Shown piece by piece: positions 49,738 to 61,127 of a stretch of DNA of 64,000 bases. The stretch comes from Chrysomallon squamiferum. Lineage: Eukaryota; Mollusca; Gastropoda; Neomphalida; Peltospiridae. Made by a program: the position numbers and the translations under genes. Below the pieces are notes generated by a model. That model searched no databases. It worked only from the letters and a program-made list of their open reading frames with translations, and had not been told where the DNA came from. The stretch is taken from NCBI GenBank assembly GCA_012295275.1, contig CM022665.1, forward strand, positions 34,156,022 through 34,220,021, in the 5' to 3' direction. Numbering within the stretch: the first letter of the stretch is position 1; each line of letters starts with the position of its first letter.

Positions 49738-49893
49738 TTAATTGACTGCTTTTTCAAGCTGCAACTGTGCTTTGTACTTTTTGGTGTGTGAGTAGTCTGA
49801 ATAGATCAAAAATCCTACAATGCTAGGAAACAGGACTGAAAGAAAGTTGCGACGGACTTGGTAGATTATCCTTGTCAGCGATGAATTAAACAT
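49738..49893 (-). CDS. 51-residue membrane microprotein, upstream cistron of NDUFB1
   Basis: A complete small frame sits in the exon 49736-49901, bounded by a good acceptor (TTTTTTCAG) and the donor AAAG|GTACAC directly after its TAA. The predicted protein has a basic N-terminal part (RIIYQVRRNF), one hydrophobic segment (about residues 17-31, LSVLFPSIVGFLIYS) and a charged tail (HTKKYKAQLQLEKA). This is the layout of small inner-membrane proteins of mitochondria. It vaguely resembles the N-terminal half of NDUFB1 and the 6.8-kDa ATP synthase proteolipid, but I cannot identify it. After splicing, its stop is followed by AGATTGAAG and then the NDUFB1 ATG, in the same frame. Its own ATG is in a weak context (T at -3). 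Confidence 0.65.
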   Translation of the reverse strand: MFNSSLTRIIYQVRRNFLSVLFPSIVGFLIYSDYSHTKKYKAQLQLEKAVN

Positions 49894-50190
49894 CTAAAAA
49901 TCTGAAAAAACAAACAACATAAACGTTTCTTTTCCAAATAAAATACTGAGCAGTTTAATTAATGGTTTTCACTTTCGAAGGTATTTACTCTAGACAAGCG
50001 AGTAATCTTTGTTAATACAATTTACGAATAACTGAAAAAACTGAAATTGTGGTATTTGTGTTATACATAATATTTATAGAATCATTTAAAGCAGGGTATA
50101 ACTATTCCAAGATCTTCAATATTTAATAAAATGTAACCTCTCACACATTTAGGGTAAGTCTCTCACTTTTATAACATATATACATACATA

Positions 50191-50416
50191 CAGGGGTGTG
50201 CAAAAGTAGGTGTACAGTTATGAAAAAAGAAAACACAGTACTCATTGCATTTATTATTCAAACAAAAAAGCTAATATAAAAATACATGCATTTTTATTAA
50301 TTTAAATAAAATATGGTTAATGACACTCAAAATAAGAAAAATGAGTCCAACTAATTTAATTTGCTACTAAATTCACTGATGTGATACTACTGTATACCTT
50401 CTTTTGCACCCCTCTG
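50191..50416. mobile_element. Mariner-like miniature element
   Basis: 226 bp bounded by TA on both sides. The left end CAGGGGTGTGCAAAAGTAGG is mirrored on the right by CCTTCTTTTGCACCCCTCTG. The interior is AT-rich and non-coding. TA target plus CAGGGGTG-type ends fit non-autonomous Tc1/mariner elements. Confidence 0.85.
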
Positions 50417-50639
50417 TATATGTTTGTATTTTAGAGCTGAATAGCATTTTATACTGATTATGCAGAGTTTTCTGTACTCTTTACCTGCTAATAGTTGCCC
50501 ATAATCAATATACCAATTTGCTGATGCTACTGATAACTGACTTACTTACTTTAACACTACACTCGCCTGCATTTTTGATGCTGAACAGTCCCCCATTTTA
50601 ATAACATAATCAGCAACAATTCTTCTCCCACTGTTCATA

Positions 50640-52390
50640 ACACTGAATTTTTTATTACAGTTTATTATCAAACTCTCTCTTTTATGAAGGAACTGTTTTG
50701 GAAGTTTGTTTGCACTGAAAACATATGGATAAGACTACCCCTGATCACTTGTGTGGACTACACACCAGAGGAAAACAGCGTGCCAAATGGAACCTATTTA
50801 CTGGTGTAAATACATAGGAGAAATTAATGTCAGTCAGGTGACACAAAGTTGAGTGATGGTAACAACTGGTTTGCTTTCATTAATTAGCATATTTTGGTTT
50901 CATAGCTGATATTCTGGTTGGTGAACTCTGATAAAGAGACAGGTAATGTTACATTGTCATTCCCATGGTCAGTGACCAAGAATCATTGCACCATGTAGTG
51001 ATTCACTGAGCTAGCTATAGTGGGAGTCTGTAATCATCCTGTGTAGCAATATTCTACTGAAAAGGTCAGTGCCTTCAAATAATTATACAGCTGATGGCAT
51101 TATCAAAACTATTGGTAAATTTCAAAACACCTGTAGGCAATGGAAACACATGTTCCTTCATGTTCCAATCCTGTAGCAGATGTGCCATGGATAGACTACC
51201 AGAAAATGGTGCCTGTCAAGAAGGTTGTTCTTAAAACATGGGCCTGATTTACTGTCTCTGTGGACAAATGGCAGTGTCACAGACAAAGGAGAAACTGAAG
51301 TCTGATGGAGTTCTGGCAGTCAGCTTGTACAAGCTGTGTGCATTCACAAAGTATATATACACACAAAGTGAAAAAATTATATTTTGTACCATTTCGCAAT
51401 ACCTTAGTGCAATATCTGATGTTTTCAACAGAGTACCTGAAGTGGAGCTAGGAAATTCTGTTCAGTGCATGAAGTTGATAGCTGTGGACTTCCCATTTGA
51501 TGAATGTGCTGTGACTCGGGAATGCTCAAGTGGTTCAACATGCAGCTGTGCTGGCATGGTATCTTGCGAGATGTACTTATGAAAAATTTTAAGAATTTAA
51601 GTAAATTTCAGCACACTAATTTAAAATGAAAAATTCTGCCATGTTCTCAGAAGAGGCCAAAACATGGAAACAGCAGTCATGTATAGTTTGAAAATCATAT
51701 GATTTGTAACATAAGACCCAATATTACTAATTTGATTCATAAACCAGGAAAAATGTGCTTTTGAATGGTCTCTGTAATGCTGAATCTGTTTCATCAGGTT
51801 TCATTAAGTATTAATATGTGCACTGAAAGAACCAATCTTTTCAACAGAATATGTCTACACAGGGTATAGCACAATTTCACACTCCCATTACAGTCAAGTG
51901 AATCGTTACCTGGCAGTGTGGCTCCTAGCTAACTGATCAAACTGGGTCCAGGTGGTTAAAACTTTCAAGATTTGTATATTTTACAGACAGAGCTTGTGTT
52001 ATGTTTGAAGATGCACTTTTTTTGTTAATAAATATGCCCATCTACTGCCACTCCACTAAACCAACTGCAGGAACTTCAGAAAGTATCATCTGCTTGACAC
52101 TGGAAATATCTCTAAATATGTGTGGACTGAGTATACTATCAAACTTGATGATAAAGATGAAGTGTACCAGACAGAAAGGATTTGGGGGTCATCTTTGGGG
52201 CATGTAAGCTTGATGGGGCTGAATACAGATTAAGAGAACATGCCGAGGTTGCCACACTTGTTCTGATCATCCTGCACTTCAATGCTGGACAGGATAGAGT
52301 CTTCAACATTATCAGAAAGAACAAGACAAACTTTAGGAATGATTTGTCATTGGATGGCACTTTAACATCGTTGATCACCATTAAATAGCC
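50640..52390 (+). pseudogene. hAT-like transposase fossil
   Basis: The clearest part is near the end (52182-52385): REHAEVATLVLIILHFNAGQ, then DRVFNIIRKNKTNFRNDLSL and DGTLTSLITIK, the C-terminal dimerisation motif of hAT transposases. Upstream the sequence is less AT-rich than the flanks and has open stretches (51238-51582, 52001-52207) broken by stops. The left border is uncertain and I found no terminal repeats. It is upstream of NDUFB1, antisense to it, probably within its first intron. Confidence 0.55.
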
Positions 52391-52550
52391 AATCTAGAAT
52401 CACAAACACCCTGCTAGTGCTATAAATGGTAGTCAACTAAATAACTTTAAAAAAAGCAAAAGTATCACTATGGATTACAATAAACTATATAAGAAGTAAA
52501 TGCCATTTCATCATCTAAAGTAAGTATATTACTATATATAAACTGCTCCC

Positions 52551-52574
52551 TTTTTTTTTTTTTTTTTTTTTTTT
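52551..52574. repeat. Poly-T tract (24 nt)
   Basis: A pure T run in the spacer upstream of NDUFB1. Confidence 0.9.
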
Positions 52575-53835
52575 CATGTTTAAAAACTTCCCTAGACCTC
52601 AACCTCGGCCTTTTATTTTTCTCACTCATTAGAATTGTCACATAGATAAATAACCGTATCATTATCACGGTAGACAATGTATGTTTGGTGCTAGATCATA
52701 AACTGAATTCTGAAAATTATCTGGTAAGATTTTGCATAAAAATGATACATGACTTCGAGTGTTTCACTGTTTCAGTGTTTGTCATTCGACTCTTTGTCAC
52801 TACGGACACTAGCCATTACTGAAAGACATAAACTGTCATTATGCATAAACAAAACATTTCTTTGAAAATTTTGTTTGTTTTTGAATATATTCTTTTAAAA
52901 CCAAAAACAAAAGAAAAAGAAATTACTAACTTTATCCAAAAAGATTAAAAGATATGCATCTGCTTGATCAAGGTCGGAAACTGAACAGACTGGTGTTCGT
53001 TTCTCTATTATTGATAGCTCATCAGCTATAAACTGAAGCGAAGTAACTCCAAAGACGTTCAGTCTACGCAACAAAACGTCGCGACACCTGGCGATTATAG
53101 TGATAACGTCGTATATAAGGTGAGTGATCTTTAGTGCTGGTAATTAAAAATATTTACATATAACTTGAATAGAGATTGATAATTATTTTGATTATCGTTA
53201 TAGAATATACTTTATCAAAATACATTCAAATAAATTTCTTTCAATTTTGGGTATATCATATGTTATTGCAAGTAACTCTGGTATTTCACAAATTTTCAGT
53301 TAACTGGGTTTATATTAATGTCAAAATGACAAAACACAGTTTGTATTCGTTAATCATATCACAACTGAGATTTAACCAAACAGTTCATGATTTATAGAAT
53401 ATAATAAGTAAACAATTATATACTTTAACAGTTACGCATTCACGGCATTGTCACGTGTACACACAGTACGGTTAGTGATTGAACGGATTCATTGATTCAA
53501 TGATTGACATTGACAAATTACATTTTTTTTTTTTATGGTAATTAATTTCAACGCATGCTCATTTTAATCACATGATCTGCTTGAACAGTATTATTCAAGA
53601 TGCTTCAGAAATCAAACTTTCAAATATTTATGACTTTAGTAGTAATTTACTTGTAGATAATTAACAAAAATAACATAATTCAATATTCATTAATCTTATT
53701 CCGCATTATAATTTCAGTTTATTATGCATGCATTTACACAAAAATAATCCAGTTTGAAAAGTTTGATTACGTTGAAAAAGTAGTTAGAAAAGGCGTGTGA
53801 CATCATGGTTTGGTAATATGAACGACCATCCTTAC

Positions 53836-53970
53836 CTTTATCAGTGTAAATCATAAAAGGTTCTGAAAAATGAACGCAAAATAATATAATTTGGAAGTTT
53901 AAATATTTCCGTGAGCTCACGGAAATGTCCGATCGAAATCCAACATGGCAGCATCGAACGCCGATTAGTG
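53836..53970 (-). promoter_or_regulatory. Possible NDUFB1 promoter and non-coding first exon
   Basis: On the minus strand a good donor, AAAG|GTAAGG, ends at 53836. On the plus strand the sequence at about 53942 reads AACATGGCAGC, close to the YY1 motif common at promoters of nuclear genes for mitochondrial proteins, in a CpG-richer patch. Splicing from 53836 to the acceptor at 49902 would make a leader for the NDUFB1 message. This is inference only. Confidence 0.3.
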
Positions 53971-55653
53971 TTTACAAACGTTTAAATACGTATGCCTTCA
54001 TAATGCAATCAATTCTACATGTATTATTAAAAGTAATTTGGGTAAATATGTCGTTTACTCAATGCCTCGTATACATAGATGTCTGTTATTGAGTAGAAAT
54101 TGCTGCAAAGGTCGAAACCTTTTTTTTTTTTTTAGGTAACTTCGCCGTCATAGCTCATACCATCTCGTACACGTTTCGTACTGTGTATTTTTTTCAGATA
54201 TTATTACGAAAAAATAAAATAATAGTAAAATAAAATAAATAATTTTCACAGACACTGGAATTTGAAGATGACTATTCTCATTAGGTACCATAATGTGGAC
54301 ACGTTATTCTGCTAAAACTCAATAGCAGACAGTTCTGAGTACGAAGTTCTAAAACGATACTTGAAACCATTATAATTCTTTTTTATATATATTTATTTCC
54401 ATTTTCAAAGCACTAGAGGTCGTATTTACATGTAAAAAGCAAACTGATCACGTGTTATTTGAATGATTGCCTTGATACATTCATTATAACGCTTGAACCA
54501 GTTTTACAACAGAAAATGTTTTGAAAAAGTTAAAGGTCCGTCAACCGGCCTTATAATTTTTTTTTATTAAAAATAAAATGTTCACTCTTTTTCGTTAAAA
54601 CAAAAAGTATTCAACTTCTAAAACATGTACTATTAAATGTGCATACAATGAGTTTGCTATTTTTATTTAAAAAAAAAATCATTGGTCCATGCTAATAATA
54701 ATACCTTTCTATTATTTATTTCGTTTTTGTTATTTCATTGCATTTTTAAAAATATATATATTTATTAATCAATTTAATGTTATTTAAAGTCATTTTAGAT
54801 AATTATTGCTATTAAAAAGTGTATTCTGAAACTTTATAAATTCCATATATTCATAATGAGCTAGAGAAGCACCTATGTGTGCAAAGTACTAATAAGGCCT
54901 TACATTTTTTTTCTATATTCATATTGTATTGAGCATTAAATATCTATGTATATTTTTATTAAAGTAATATCAAATATATTATGTTCTTTGTTCAAATATG
55001 CATTGCTTTTTTGTTTATGCTGTTTATTTTTAATTTTTGTTTAAAAAAAAAATGTGATTACATCTGCAGTAAATTTTACACACACACCCACACACATGGA
55101 ATAACTGGACATTGTTGTAACATAAAAGCTTTAACCTGAGAAGATTAAATAATGACACCGTTTTATATATATATGTATATGTATGTATGTATGTACGTAT
55201 ATATGTATGTAACAAGTCATTTATCAAGTAAATATAATATGAAGCTTTATTTTTGGTCAGTGCCTGAAAACACAGTAAATTATCTAATCATATCTTGCTA
55301 CTGCTTACAGTGATTGCAGGTTATATATATATATATATAGTCACCAGCTTGTAAGTTGATTATGACCTAAATCAGACGTCTGTATTTATAGAATCCATAT
55401 TGTATGTATAACATCTCAGTATTAAGTCATACATTATGCATATAATTTAGTTTTAGTTAACCCTTTAATTAGTCAAATCAAACCCAATTTGCACTACTAC
55501 GCATTTAGTACTTACTATAAAAAAAAACCCAACAATAGCAAATATTTATTGATCACTGCTGCTGGGTAGAGGACAAAGATACTGTTGCCTTGGGTAGCTG
55601 AAGGAGTCATTTTCTTTACAAATATTCTGAGCTTTATTTCCATTCCTGTTCAG
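53971..55653. other. AT-rich spacer or upstream intron
   Basis: No supported gene. TA and TATG repeats occur at about 55160-55215 and 55321-55341. An upstream exon of the unidentified gene could lie here or at 53119 (a donor, AAG|GTGAGT), but I cannot show it. Confidence 0.5.
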
Positions 55654-57220
55654 TCTTGCAGTAAAGATGAAAAATATCTTGCATTAGATAAGTCTGAACT
55701 TGGCTTCAGCTGCAGCATGACTCTCAGACATGAAGTTGTAAAGTTTAACAGTTGTAAGTCTATGACTATGCATATGCTGTCTTGATTAGGTCAGTGGTCT
55801 ACTTTGTATGAACTGACCATTGATTTTAGCTTATACTAAGCTCAAAAGGTCACAAAATAGTCAATTTTTGTTACAGGTTTAAATGTCAAAATATAAACAT
55901 TTCATATATAAATAATCATCTATTTTGTCCTGATTAAATCCCACACTGTTAGTGAAAACTAATTTTGCACAAGATAATTTAAAAAGGTTTATAAACAGGT
56001 GCAGTAAATTCATTATTTATACTACAAACTACTAACATTAAAAATAGGGCATGGAACTAAGAAATTGTTGCAGTAACTGAGCATAATTATTCAGCAGTAA
56101 TGTTTGTTCCATATTTCACCAAAAACATTCACTGAATATAGAGTAATTATTATGTTTGCCTTCCATCAGCTTTAATATATATCAATACTGACAGCAACAG
56201 AGGAGGTATGGTATGTATTTTCATTTCATTAAGTACTTTTCTTTTTAGGCTGTATGTTTTATTTCAAGCATTTTTGTCTTGGATGTAATATTTGGAAATG
56301 TTGTATTTATTTTTAATTATTTAATTATTAAATGACAATGATCTCTGCAATATTTATTTTGAAAAAGTTGTAAAAGTAAATGAAGTAGGGATAGTGCTCA
56401 TTTAGAAGAGGAAGAAAACAAGTTTTTTGCTATGTTAGTCAGTTCTATATATCTGTATTATCTTCCTGTTTGCTTTCACTGGCTGTGGTGCTTCTGTCTT
56501 TCATACAACTGCAGATTGGCTACTTTACACATAGTGGTGAAAAAGTTCAGTACATTGTAAAAGAAATACTGACAATACTTGGTTTATTTAATCTGAAGAG
56601 ACTAAAGCATTGAAATCTGGAAGCCAAATGTCTTGATAAGGTGGTATTTTTACAATAGCTAATTTTACTTAGTTTACAGATGATAAATGCAGCTCAGATG
56701 GACAATTGCAGATCTGTGACAAACTTCACTTTCTGTTACAGATGTTGGAAACTTGTGACATTTGATATCTGCAATGTCACTTAGTTCAGTGGAAGGTTTA
56801 GCACATTTGTGCTTTCTGGAGGATGGATCTTGTTTCCATGGCATTTTGATTTCAACAACTGGTGATCAGTACACCTTGTTAGGTAAGCATGCAGATGAAG
56901 ATGTCTGTCTAGACAAACACGAGTGCTGCTTTGAGGAGGATTCATTAATGATGGAATTAATAGTCATTAATCACAGCAATTTTGATGAGGAATATTTTAT
57001 TCCTGGTGTTATGAAATCTGGAGGAGATAACTGTACACTGATATCAGAACATATTAAATTCTACACAGATCAACTTCTTGTGGGTCAAAAAGCTGAAAAT
57101 TGTATTCAGAAATACTTTTCGAAAAAGCTCTTAGGTCAAGAATGCTTAATCTGTATTGGAAAAATGGAAATTCATTATATAGCTCCATCTCTGCAGAGTA
57201 ATCACAAGAAATCTCCATAA
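55654..57220 (+). CDS. Unidentified gene, last two probable coding exons
   Basis: Exon 56790-57220 ends with TAA and is followed by AATAAA at 57352. Exon 55654-55753 has an acceptor (CTGTTCAG) and a consensus donor (AGTT|GTAAGT), and its phase fits the acceptor TTCAG at 56789. The join reads ..EVVKFNS-LEGLAHLCFLED... Together they give about 176 residues. Two segments look like repeats of one another: AHLCFLEDGSCFHGILIS and DEEYFIPGVMKSGGDNCTLI, each a strand, a turn with Asp-Gly or Gly-Gly, then strands. This might be a pair of Tudor/SH3-like barrels, but that is a guess. The protein is cysteine-rich with no signal peptide in the visible part. If the second exon stands alone, translation could start at 56774. 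The 5' end is not found. Confidence 0.5.
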
Positions 57221-60200
57221 AGTTATGCATTAAATTATAGTTCTAATAATACTGTATCTGTTTTCATTTATAATGTGATGTGAACTTTGAATGAATTTGT
57301 TTTCAACTTCTTTATTCTTTAAGTTGCAAATTTATCATTATTTATGGAAATAATAAAGCGAATATTTAGAAACCTATCAAAATGGTTTGTTGTCAAAAAT
57401 TATTGCATTAACTACATGCACCAAGTTACACATGAAAAAATGACTTAATTTAACATGTGTCCATAAATATAATCTTGGATATTTTGAATGTTTCAAGGTG
57501 GAAATTCATTACATGTAATTTGTCATTCATGATCAGTTTTCTAAGTTTCTTTTCTTTTATTTATTTATTTATTTTAATTAATTAATTTTATGTCTGTGTG
57601 TATTGTTTCTCTCTATTGCCAGTAGAGTATATTAATTTAAATACCACACACGGCAATTTCAGTAATAATAAATAATTAGTATTAAATAAAGGTTAGTATT
57701 TTGACATTCTACGAACTTAATATATCAGAATATTACTAACTGGTTTAATGAAATAAAATAAATTATAAAAAAAAAAATTCTTACAACTTCACCACTACCT
57801 GGAACAAAAGACAGTGAAATGCACTCTTTCTTGAGATCCACAGTATGACGTCACGATCAATGAGGTCATCAACCGATATAAAAAGTTCAACAGATTTATA
57901 TAATTGTGTATGACCTGTTTCACGAAATAATAATAATATATATAATTATAAATAAATTCACATATATCTCTGTTTTATGGAGTTTATTATCCACTATTCT
58001 TCACTGAAGTAACAGATTTATTTAGTTTATACCTGACATTTTAATAAAAATTTCAAATAAATAAATAAATAGTTCGTCACTTATGAATGCGCCAGTTTTT
58101 CCATGTGGAAAATGGTCAGACCTTTTCTCTGTTAACAATACAGAGAAAAAAGAAATACTACTTAAATCTGTGAATATGTATTATTTTCCGCAATTCAATC
58201 TTCTATAATAGATAAGCTAGGTCACAACTGAGTAAGAATGTTTTCAGAGTAGAAGAAGCACGTTTTTCTTTGAATGAAAGAAATTTCAAATAACTGTCAA
58301 CAGGTAGGCTACAATATCAACAAAAGCAAATTTATAAATGTTAACGTTAAAATATGTTAAACAGAATGGTTAAAAATTGTCAATAATATATGGTGAATGT
58401 ACACTGGTTTGATACTGTTTATAAGAAAGTTTAGTATGTATTTCACGGATAATTAATAATACTAAATGATCATAAATGACAAAACCAAATCCACAACAAA
58501 CGCATAAAAAATAAACACAAAAATCGTATAAGATTTTAATGTTAATTTTTAAACTACTGATAGTATTCAGGATCGATACTTTTTCTTCTTTTTATTTTTT
58601 ATTATTATTATTAATTGTAGTAGTAGTAGTATTTGTATTTGTATTTATTATTATGGGTTTTAAGTTACTTGACAGATGGCAGTAAAAATGTAACTGGGTA
58701 ATTTGTATGCGCAACACTGAACAATTTACATGATAAACTCGCGCAGTGAACAAAGTCAACGCTGTGTGAGGGTCAGCGAACGCTAATTTGTTCTAATTAG
58801 ATATTTTACTACCGACCATCACATAGAGGACACATTTCTTATAACCCTTAGAAGAGTAACTTTGAACTTTCAGGAGTTTACTAAGTAGATTAAGAAGAAA
58901 ATAAAAACCAGACGTTGTTATTCAAATTGAGATTTCTCAGTTTTTCCTAATTAATATCTTCATGAATATGTCATCTTTATTGGCTGACGTAAAGTATAAA
59001 TGTACAGATAGTTCTATATCGTCACATGATTCTAGCGAAGAACAAAATTAGAGGCATTAATCCGTTAAAATGTTTATTTGGTAGTACCAAATAAATAATC
59101 AAAATTTCAAGTTGCTGCTGTATTTTTTTGTTGTTGTTGTTTTTTCTTTATTATTATTGTTATATAAGAATTACTAAAATTAAAATATGGAAATAAAATA
59201 AAAGCTAACAAATATTGGTGGAAGTTGATATTTTCCTTTTTATCATCTGTGTGTGTGTGTGTGTGTCTAATCCTGCATGCTTAAGGCGTACTTTAATATA
59301 AAAAATCTTAACGTTCAAAATTTTATTATTTTATTCTAATACTTACATATTAATAAAAATAGATCGCTCGAAATTAAATATATACATATATATCAGAGGT
59401 CTCGCTACGTACTTAAGAGATGTTGGGTCCGCCATCATTTACGGCTTACGACGAGTTCGCCCGCCATATGGCAGCAATATCCGCCACCCGTTTATTTAGA
59501 TTGGCTGTCATGCTATTGTTTTGCACTTTTAGTGTCAGCAGTTCACATATCTTGTCAAACATAATAGATGTAATCCGAAGCGGCGACTGTCATATTTACA
59601 AATTACCCCTTCTGACATTTCAAAGGAACGTAATTTGATTCCTCTGAAATTTGCTGCTACTCACGATGCCTGTGTAATCAAGGCTACTGTAGCAGACAGT
59701 GCATGGCTAAATTATTTCGCATGCATTTCAATGATCGCTACATTTTTTTTAAACATGCAACTGTATAAAGATACATAAATATTTTAAAAATATTATCTTC
59801 GTCCTCCGAAAACAGATATAGGCTTGATCCACACAATATAAAATTAATTATTATTAACAGCGCATTGCTATTCTCATAAATATTCATTATCACACTGCGT
59901 GGGGATCTTTTACTTTCAGAGCTATAAAAGCGATCTCACATTTCAAACACACACACACACACGTATATATAATATATACAGGTTACAGAACAATATATAT
60001 ATATATATTATTTTGTAAAGAATATTATTCACAGAACAACCAGACAAAACTCGCCGACAACAGATAGTTTGATTTAATTTAATTGCAAATAAAATAAACT
60101 TGTTAATAGTGAATGCATTTGATGCAATTATTTATAGGAGTATTTTTGACAAACAAGTGATTTGAACATTGTTTAAAGTACTTGTACCCTGAACATTTTC

Positions 60201-60282
60201 TGTACCACCCCTTCGTTTATCTTCCACCAGTTACGCCGACTCCCGCCATCCCTTTCACAAATGCCGGGGAAACCATTGTGTG

Positions 60283-60322
60283 CGTGTGTGTGTGTGTGTG
60301 TGTATATGTATATATATATGTA

Positions 60323-60366
<44 letters not shown>
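60283..60366. repeat. Compound (TG)n/(TA)n microsatellite
   Basis: TG units pass into TATG units and then a long pure TA run. The open frame covering it is an artefact of the repeat. Confidence 0.95.
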
Positions 60367-60369
<3 letters not shown>

Positions 60370-60483
60370 TAATAAAGTGTATTTTTTAAATGTTTAAGAC
60401 TACTATGTTGATCAGTAATCTAGACATATAATGGTATAGTCTGATATGTAGAGCAAGTCAAAACTTCTTTCAGTTTAGATCAG

Positions 60484-60925
60484 TGATTCTCAACCAGTGT
60501 GCTGCGATATTTTGAACGGCACATTAAGAAAATGCGAAAAACCACGTGATCCCAAAATAAAACAAACAGTAGCATGCAAGGTAAACACGAAAATATTCTC
60601 ACTTCAACAGAGAAGTTAGTTGCCCTCAAAAAGAAAATTGTGATTTAGAAAAAAAGAACAATCACTGGCAATCTTGGTATGTTCTCTTTACATTAGAGAA
60701 ATGATTCCTATTGTGTTAACTCATCTGACAGCCCTGGACGAAAATATGTATGTGTTTATGACTAGTCTTTGTCTACGGTTGTATGCCGTCTATGACTTGC
60801 CATGTTTTTATTTTGCAAAATTCAAATATTTTTCTTATATATTTAGCTAGGTGTGCCGCTATTTTTTCATGTGTTCCAAGATGTGCTGTTGTTTAGATGA
60901 ATGTTGCGCTGTTGGAAAAACAACT
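60484..60925. mobile_element. Fragment of a hAT-type non-autonomous element
   Basis: It begins CAGTGATTCTCAACCAGTGTG, of which the first 15 bases match the hAT terminal consensus CAGTGGTTCTCAACC with one change. GTGTGCTGCG and later GTGTGCCGC and GTGCTGTTG motifs are typical of the subterminal parts. I did not find the matching right terminus, so it is truncated or decayed. Confidence 0.5.
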
Positions 60926-61127
60926 AAAATATATTTTGATATTATATAATCATACAAAGTCTAATAAAAGAAAGTATAATATATATAAAGTTATATAACA
61001 GTAATGATGTTTTTTGTTTACATTTTCTTCTTCTTCTTTTTATTATTGTTCTTGTACTTATTATTATTAATTTTATTTTATTTATTCAAATTTCTGTAAG
61101 CCACAGATATCCGAAGAATGCTCTAAA

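Larger units (their letters stand above)
57221..61127. other. Spacer between the unidentified gene and the carrier gene
   Basis: AT-rich. It contains a full CRE palindrome TGACGTCA at 57846-57853, a TAG trinucleotide run near 58618, a (GT)n run at about 59248-59267 and a CpG-richer patch at about 59400-59480. That patch includes two GCCAT-type YY1-like sites (one on each side of CATATGG) and could be the promoter of the carrier gene. The frame 59420-59638 in that patch has no recognisable domain. Confidence 0.5.

Noticed and set aside
59420-59638. 72-codon frame with a hydrophobic middle
   Set aside because: It overlaps a CpG-richer promoter-like patch and has no homology I recognise; it could be a short secreted peptide but nothing supports that.
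60182-60367. Frame rich in Val/Cys and Tyr/Ile
   Set aside because: It is the translation of a TG/TA microsatellite.
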